Shown here piece by piece: positions 59,813 to 64,000 of a stretch of 64,000 bases of DNA. A program made the translations under genes and the position numbers. A model generated the notes under the pieces. That model ran no database searches. It saw nothing but the letters and a program-made list of their open reading frames with translations, and was not told the DNA's origin. Origin of the DNA: Bacillota bacterium (GTDB lineage Bacteria > Bacillota_I > Bacilli_A > RF39 > UBA660); contig SVAL01000007.1 of NCBI GenBank assembly GCA_015059405.1, forward strand, positions 24,475 to 88,474. Reading direction: 5' to 3'. Position 1 is the first letter of the stretch. The number at the start of each line of letters is the position of its first letter.

Positions 59813-60482
59813 AATTCTTTATAGCTAACTTTGCTAATGCATCTTTGGCTGCTTCTTGTTCTGCTTCTTTTTTAGATCCTGCTATTCCCCTACCATAAAC
59901 TATGTCATCTACTTTAACTATCATAGTAAATGTTTTATTATGTGCTGGTCCTTGTTCATCAACAAGAACATATTCTAAAGTTCTTTTTTCTGTTTGAATG
60001 GATTCTTGCAAAGCTGATTTATAGTCACTAAAGAAGATTACATTTGGATCTTCTATATAAGGCACTATGATACTTGATATTACTTCTTTTGTTTTTTCAA
60101 AACCTTGATCTAAATATAATGCTCCTGTGAAAGCTTCAAAGATATCAGCAACAATTACTTTTTTAAATTGTCCTCCTTCTTTAGCTTCTCCATGACCTAC
60201 TTTTATATAATTACTAAATCCTAAATCAGTTGCATATGTAAAACAGGCATTTTCACATACATAACTAGCTCGTAGTTTAGTCATATCTCCTTCTTCAACA
60301 TTTAAATTCTTATATAAATAATCACTTACTATTATTTCTAATACAGCATCTCCTAAAAACTCTAATCTTTCATAATCACTTTTTAAATTATTTTCATTAG
60401 CATATGAAGAATGAGAAAACGCTATCATATATAATCTACTCTCATTAGGTATAACTCCTAATTTTTTAAATAATTTATCCAT
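59811..60482 (-). CDS. rnc: Ribonuclease III (223 aa)
   Basis: Cleaves double-stranded RNA in rRNA and mRNA processing. Signature E-R-L-E-F-L-G-D-A-V-L (about 40-50), D-I-F-E-A-F-T-G-A-L-Y-L-D (about 110), and a C-terminal dsRNA-binding domain with G-S-K-K-E-A-E-Q-E-A-A-K. Complete. Confidence 0.97.
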   Translation of the reverse strand: MDKLFKKLGVIPNESRLYMIAFSHSSYANENNLKSDYERLEFLGDAVLEIIVSDYLYKNLNVEEGDMTKLRASYVCENACFTYATDLGFSNYIKVGHGEAKEGGQFKKVIVADIFEAFTGALYLDQGFEKTKEVISSIIVPYIEDPNVIFFSDYKSALQESIQTEKRTLEYVLVDEQGPAHNKTFTMIVKVDDIVYGRGIAGSKKEAEQEAAKDALAKLAIKN

Positions 60483-60547
60483 ATTATCACCACAATAATT
60501 ATATCTTATTATTTTATAAAAATAAATATTTATTATATCTCTTTTTA

Positions 60548-60576
60548 TTGAAAAAAAACTTATTTAATAGTAGAAT
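60548..60576 (+). promoter_or_regulatory. Promoter of the ZnuA-like lipoprotein gene
   Basis: TTGAAA (60548-60553), 17-nt spacer, TAGAAT (60571-60576). Confidence 0.7.
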
Positions 60577-60626
60577 TATATATAGTATAAAATAGATAAT
60601 TTTATTATTTTTATTTTGGAGGATTT

Positions 60627-61487
60627 ATGAAAAAATTATTATTATTAACATTAACTTTATCTTTTATTTTAATTGGTTCAGTTGGATGTGTTAAAAGAGA
60701 TAGTATGGAAGATATAAGTATTATTACTTCTTCTTATCCTATTGAATATTTAGTTAATGAAATGTATGGAGAACATGCTGAAGTTGAAAATATTTTCCCG
60801 GATGGAGAAGAAATAGGTAGTTATAGATTTAATGAAAAACAATTTAATAATTTTAGTAAAGAAGACTTATTTATATATAATGGTGAAAATGCTAGTGACA
60901 TAGCACTTAAATTAATTAATAAGAATGATAATTTATTATTAATAGATTCAAGTTTAGGTATGAAATATACTTATGGAGTTGAAGAATTTTGGTTAGATCC
61001 TTCTAATTTATTAATGATGTCTTTAAATATCAAAAATGGTTTAGAAGAATATATATCTAATACTGTTTTAATTAAAGAGATTAATGATAGTTATCAAGAT
61101 TTGAACGTTTCTTTATCAGAATTAGATGCTGATATAAAACATGCTGTTAGTCAAGCTAATAATCCTAAAATAGTAGTTAGTAATAAGAGTTTAGTTTTCT
61201 TAGAAAAATATGGAATGGAAGTTATTGTACTTGATAATGATACTATTGATAAGACTTATGAAGAGGTAAAAGAATTAATTCGTACTGGAGAAATTAAATA
61301 TATATATAATTTCAAAGAAGATGTTTTTTCAGATAAACTTAATTCTTTGATTAAGAGTACTGGTGTTAAGACTAATACTTTATTTAGACTTGATAGTATT
61401 ACTGATGAACAACGTAATAATGATGAGGATTATATTTCTATTATGAAAGATAATTTAGAATTATTACAACAAGAAATTTATGAATAG
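60627..61487 (+). CDS. ZnuA-like lipoprotein lacking canonical metal-binding His (286 aa)
   Basis: Signal peptide with lipobox S-V-G-C (Cys about 21). The body follows the metal-ABC substrate-binding fold (T-S-S-Y-P-I-E-Y-L-V, E-F-W-L-D-P-S-N, V-V-S-N-K-S-L). In typical members zinc or manganese is held by three His; the matching positions here are non-His (the P-H-x-Y-E-P region reads G-S-Y-R-F-N; D-P-H-x-W-L-D-P reads V-E-E-F-W-L-D-P; the third His is Asn). No permease or ATPase neighbours. It may have become a structural or sensor lipoprotein. Operonic with a coiled-coil gene. Confidence 0.8.
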   Translation: MKKLLLLTLTLSFILIGSVGCVKRDSMEDISIITSSYPIEYLVNEMYGEHAEVENIFPDGEEIGSYRFNEKQFNNFSKEDLFIYNGENASDIALKLINKNDNLLLIDSSLGMKYTYGVEEFWLDPSNLLMMSLNIKNGLEEYISNTVLIKEINDSYQDLNVSLSELDADIKHAVSQANNPKIVVSNKSLVFLEKYGMEVIVLDNDTIDKTYEEVKELIRTGEIKYIYNFKEDVFSDKLNSLIKSTGVKTNTLFRLDSITDEQRNNDEDYISIMKDNLELLQQEIYE

Positions 61488-61510
61488 AATATTTAGGGAT
61501 GTGTTAATTT

Positions 61511-63088
61511 ATGAAAGGTGCTAAAGGCGGTAATAGAGATCGTATTATATCTTGGTTATTTTCTGAAAGAACAAGAAAAAAACGTGAAGAAGAATTAGAA
61601 CTTGAAAAAATAGAAGAAAATAAAATAGATGAAAAACGTAAAGAACGTAGAAAAAGTAAAAAGAATGATACTGATACTAATTTAGAACACGTTGAAGAAT
61701 TAGAGGTATCTCAAAAAGATGAAGAAGTTTTATCTACTATTCCTTTTGTTGAACAACCTGAAGATAAAACTAAAGAAAAAACTAAAGATAGAAAAGATAA
61801 TCAACAACCTTTAACTAGTGAAGATGATTTAGATTTAACACTAATAGATATATTTGATACTAGTAGAGATAAAAAACCAAAAGATAAGAATAAAGAAAAA
61901 CCTGATACAATTATTGAAGTAAGTGAAATTATATCAGAAATAGATGATAAAAAGAAAGAAGAAAAACATGAAGAAGTAAATACTCCTACTAAAATTGAAG
62001 TTCATGAGTTAGAAAAACCTGAACTTATTAAAATATCTATTATTGAAGAATTAGAAGAATTACTTAGAAATGATAGTTATGATTTAAAAGATATTCAATA
62101 TCGTATTGAAGTATTACAACAACAAGAAAAAGATGAAGTATTGCTTGAAAATATAGAAAAGATTCAAAAAGAATTAGAAGATTTAATTAAAAGATTTAAT
62201 TATATTAAAGATAAATATGCTGATTTATATGGATATATATCTATTAAAGATATGGAATTTATTACTGGTTTAGGAATTGGTAATGCAATTAGAGATTATA
62301 TTGGTAATGGTAAAGATGGTTTTGATAATTCGAAAACTATTGATCAGATAAATGAAATTAAAGAGTTTATAGAAATTATTAATGGTATTATTGATGTTGA
62401 AAAGAAAAAAGAAGATTTATCTTTAAAAGTTGATCAAAAGTTAGAAGATTTTGGAATTAGAGATGAAGAATTTATTAAATTACAAGATAGATATACTAAT
62501 GTAGAAGCAATTAATAGTAAAGTGGATGAATACAATAGAACTATTACTTCTAGTTTAAAAGATATAGAAGCTAAAATTGCTGATAGTGTTGATATTTCTA
62601 GAAGAATTGAAACTACTACTAGTATAGTACCGGATTTAAATAGAATAATGGAAGCCACTGTATTAATGGCATCTACTAGTTTAATTCCTCCTACTCCACT
62701 TGGACAATTATTTAAAGCATCTTTATTTATCTCTGCTACACATATGATGGCTACTGCTTTAACGCCAAGAACTGAACAAAAAGAAGTTATTACTACTACT
62801 GTTACTGATTACTCGAGAGATATTCAAATAAGTAAAGATAATATTAATTCCATATTAAATAATATTGATAATGCTTTTAATGAGATTAGTTATATGAAAG
62901 ATACTTTTCAAAAAGAATTTAGTCAGTATGCTAGTCAAATACCTGAATATGATAAATTAATACAAAATATGTTTAATATAGAAAAAGAACTTGAAAGACA
63001 ACAATATATTGCCTATGATTATAGTATTAGTTTTGATCAAGCATTAAATAAAAATAATCAAAAGGTAAAAAGAATGGAAAATGAATAA
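61511..63088 (+). CDS. Coiled-coil protein with hydrophobic segment (525 aa)
   Basis: Residues 1-170 are a low-complexity Lys/Glu/Asp region, 170-240 and 320-400 strongly coiled coil, and about 395-435 a hydrophobic segment (M-E-A-T-V-L-M-A-S-T-S-L-I-P-P-T-P-L-G). The C-terminal 90 residues are again coiled coil. A large intracellular scaffold-like or membrane-associated protein is possible. Not recognised. Begins 23 nt after the ZnuA-like gene and shares its transcript. Confidence 0.55.
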   Translation: MKGAKGGNRDRIISWLFSERTRKKREEELELEKIEENKIDEKRKERRKSKKNDTDTNLEHVEELEVSQKDEEVLSTIPFVEQPEDKTKEKTKDRKDNQQPLTSEDDLDLTLIDIFDTSRDKKPKDKNKEKPDTIIEVSEIISEIDDKKKEEKHEEVNTPTKIEVHELEKPELIKISIIEELEELLRNDSYDLKDIQYRIEVLQQQEKDEVLLENIEKIQKELEDLIKRFNYIKDKYADLYGYISIKDMEFITGLGIGNAIRDYIGNGKDGFDNSKTIDQINEIKEFIEIINGIIDVEKKKEDLSLKVDQKLEDFGIRDEEFIKLQDRYTNVEAINSKVDEYNRTITSSLKDIEAKIADSVDISRRIETTTSIVPDLNRIMEATVLMASTSLIPPTPLGQLFKASLFISATHMMATALTPRTEQKEVITTTVTDYSRDIQISKDNINSILNNIDNAFNEISYMKDTFQKEFSQYASQIPEYDKLIQNMFNIEKELERQQYIAYDYSISFDQALNKNNQKVKRMENE

Positions 63089-63090
63089 TA

Positions 63091-63113
63091 AAAAGACTCT
63101 TGATGAGTCTTTT
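63091..63113. terminator. Bidirectional terminator between coiled-coil gene and gmk
   Basis: AAAAGACTC/GAGTCTTTT stem with 5-nt loop between converging genes. Confidence 0.85.
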
Positions 63114-63117
63114 TATT

Positions 63118-63801
63118 TTATTCTACTTCTATAACTTTATTAGGCATTTCTTTGTCTTCTAGTAACATTTCATGCATGTATTCTTCTTCATTATTTAAAT
63201 ATAATTCTTCAATACGATCGCAACGACATTTTTCAGATACTAAAATAGCATTTATTTTTTTTACAGTTTCATCAAGTTCATCATTTATAACTACATAGTT
63301 ATATTTAGTAACTTCATTCATTTCACGATATGCTGTTTTAAAACGATCAATTATCTTTTCTTTTGTTTCTGTTCCTCTATTTTTTAGACGCTGTCTTAAT
63401 GTTTTTAAATTAGGTGGTAATAAGAAAATAAATAGTGCTTCAGGGATTAATTCTTTTATTTTCATAGCACCTTGAATTTCTATTACTAAGAATACATCTT
63501 TTCCTTCAGCTAATTTTTCATTGATAAATTTCTTAGGTGTTCCATAATACTTATCTACGTAACATGCATATTCTAAAAAATAATCTTCTTCAATTAATTT
63601 TTCAAATTCTTCTTTTGTTACAAAATTATATATTTCTCCTTCAACATCTCCTGGTCTCATTGCACGTGATGTAGTTGATACTGATAACCAAGCGTTGTCA
63701 TATTTTTTAATATATTCACTTACTACTGTATCTTTACCAACACCACTAGGACCTGATAAAACTATTAAACTTCCTCTTGTTTTAGATTTAATTAAACTCA
63801 T
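63118..63801 (-). CDS. gmk: Guanylate kinase (227 aa)
   Basis: Phosphorylates GMP to GDP. P-loop G-P-S-G-V-G-K-D-T (about 16-24), S-V-S-T-T-S-R-A-M-R-P-G-D, G-T-P-K and I-E-I-Q-G-A are intact. The C-terminal extension is slightly longer than usual. Clear promoter at 63826-63854 and RBS AAAGGTGAG. Confidence 0.96.
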   Translation of the reverse strand: MSLIKSKTRGSLIVLSGPSGVGKDTVVSEYIKKYDNAWLSVSTTSRAMRPGDVEGEIYNFVTKEEFEKLIEEDYFLEYACYVDKYYGTPKKFINEKLAEGKDVFLVIEIQGAMKIKELIPEALFIFLLPPNLKTLRQRLKNRGTETKEKIIDRFKTAYREMNEVTKYNYVVINDELDETVKKINAILVSEKCRCDRIEELYLNNEEEYMHEMLLEDKEMPNKVIEVE

Positions 63802-63825
63802 ATTATCTCACCTTTCTTTGTTGGA

Positions 63826-63854
63826 ATTGTATCATTATATCGATATTTTTTCAA
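63826..63854 (-). promoter_or_regulatory. Promoter of gmk
   Basis: TTGAAA (63849-63854), 17-nt spacer, TACAAT (63826-63831). Confidence 0.75.
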
Positions 63855-63879
63855 GATAAAAAAAAGAGTCTTTAGAGAG

Positions 63880-64000
63880 TGTTTTATTAAAAAAGACATT
63901 TTCAAAAAAAGAGCTATTTAGAGAACTGAAGACGATATTGAATCGGTGTCAGTTCTTTTAATTTTTCTTGAAATCTATCATAATTATAATATTTTATATA
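63880..64000 (-). mobile_element. 3' end of an IS3-family (IS150-like) insertion sequence, partial
   Basis: The transposase end at 63914-64000 is followed by TG at 63880-63881 then an AT-rich stretch ending in a GACATTTTC-type sequence, which fits the terminal end of an IS3-family element. The other end lies outside the window, so the boundary is tentative. Confidence 0.55.
63914..64000 (-). CDS. IS3-family transposase, C-terminal fragment
   Basis: Twenty-eight residues to the stop read Y-I-K-Y-Y-N-Y-D-R-F-Q-E-K-L-K-E-L-T-P, then I-Q-Y-R, matching the conserved end of IS3/IS150 OrfB (DDE transposase). Codons such as CTG, CCG and CAG differ from the very AT-biased codons of neighbouring genes, which suggests recent arrival. 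Only the end is in the window, so intactness is unknown. Confidence 0.8.
   Translation of the reverse strand, partial: YIKYYNYDRFQEKLKELTPIQYRLQFSK

Noticed and set aside
1..64000. CRISPR array, tRNA or rRNA genes
   Set aside because: No regularly spaced repeats and no cloverleaf or rRNA-like sequence were noticed; a covariance or profile scan would be needed to exclude an isolated tRNA.

Overview
The window is a strongly AT-rich piece of a Firmicutes-type (Bacilli-like) chromosome. Gene content and order resemble Bacillus subtilis: rpsU-yqeY-yqfC-yqfD-ybeY-dgkA-cdd-era-yqzL-recO, a lepA/hemW neighbourhood, and ylbL next to ylbJ. TGA is used as a stop (for example at the ADP-ribosylglycohydrolase and yqzL-like genes) and Trp is TGG, so the standard bacterial code applies rather than the Mycoplasma code. 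Homologues of sporulation genes (yqfC, yqfD, ylbJ, a SpoIIID-like regulator) sit beside type IV pilus-like genes. An uncultured gut Bacilli lineage with a modest genome is my best guess; the exact taxon cannot be read from the sequence. No rRNA, tRNA or CRISPR was seen. Most genes lie on the minus strand in tight operons closed by simple hairpin-plus-T terminators.

Layout. 1-3.8 kb: the 3' part of a transglutaminase-like gene, a prepilin-like gene and an ABC exporter. 3.8-16 kb: repair and housekeeping genes (mutL, uvrC, mutS, cvpA, a lytic transglycosylase, a YlbL protease). 16-21.7 kb: ylbJ, a large Ig-repeat pseudopilin and a pilB-type ATPase. 21.7-25.5 kb: nucleotide genes (tmk, folA, thyA, an HD protein) and hemW. 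25.5-36.3 kb: unknown membrane paralogues, lepA, recO-yqzL-era, paired cytidine deaminase genes, dgkA, ybeY, yqfD/C, yqeY, rpsU. 36.4-55.1 kb: an NAD-centred region with nadK, an NrtR-like regulator, a nine-gene salvage operon (orf-prs-nadD-pnuC-nadR-Cys repeat peptide-radical SAM-ADP-ribosylglycohydrolase-pncC) and a second operon (pncA-pncB-Nudix-nadE-orf). These flank a sigma-like gene with two large unknown paralogues. 55.2-57.4 kb: two more prepilin-like genes. 57.4-63.8 kb: an RNase J-like gene, rnc, a ZnuA-like lipoprotein, a coiled-coil protein and gmk. The window ends in the 3' end of an IS3-family transposase.

Main discoveries. (1) Three prepilin-like genes and one lipoprotein gene share a promoter whose -35/-10 spacer contains a poly-G tract (9, 9 and 8 G, plus one interrupted version), giving spacers of 16, 16, 15 and 18 nt. 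This is the architecture expected for phase variation by slipped-strand mispairing. The three prepilins are nearly identical over about 200 residues and diverge at the C-terminus; one has a frame break at an A7 tract. (2) A 25-bp near-palindrome overlaps the -10 of both NAD operons in identical position and is a candidate operator for the NrtR-like regulator in this window. (3) Inside the NAD operon, a protein ending in three C-(x9-10) Ser/Tyr/Gly repeats overlaps a radical SAM gene by TAATG, resembling an undescribed RiPP precursor and maturase. (4) Several apparently ligand-less paralogues occur: a zinc-less cytidine deaminase beside an intact one, an RNase J with altered metal motifs, and a ZnuA-like lipoprotein lacking its histidines.
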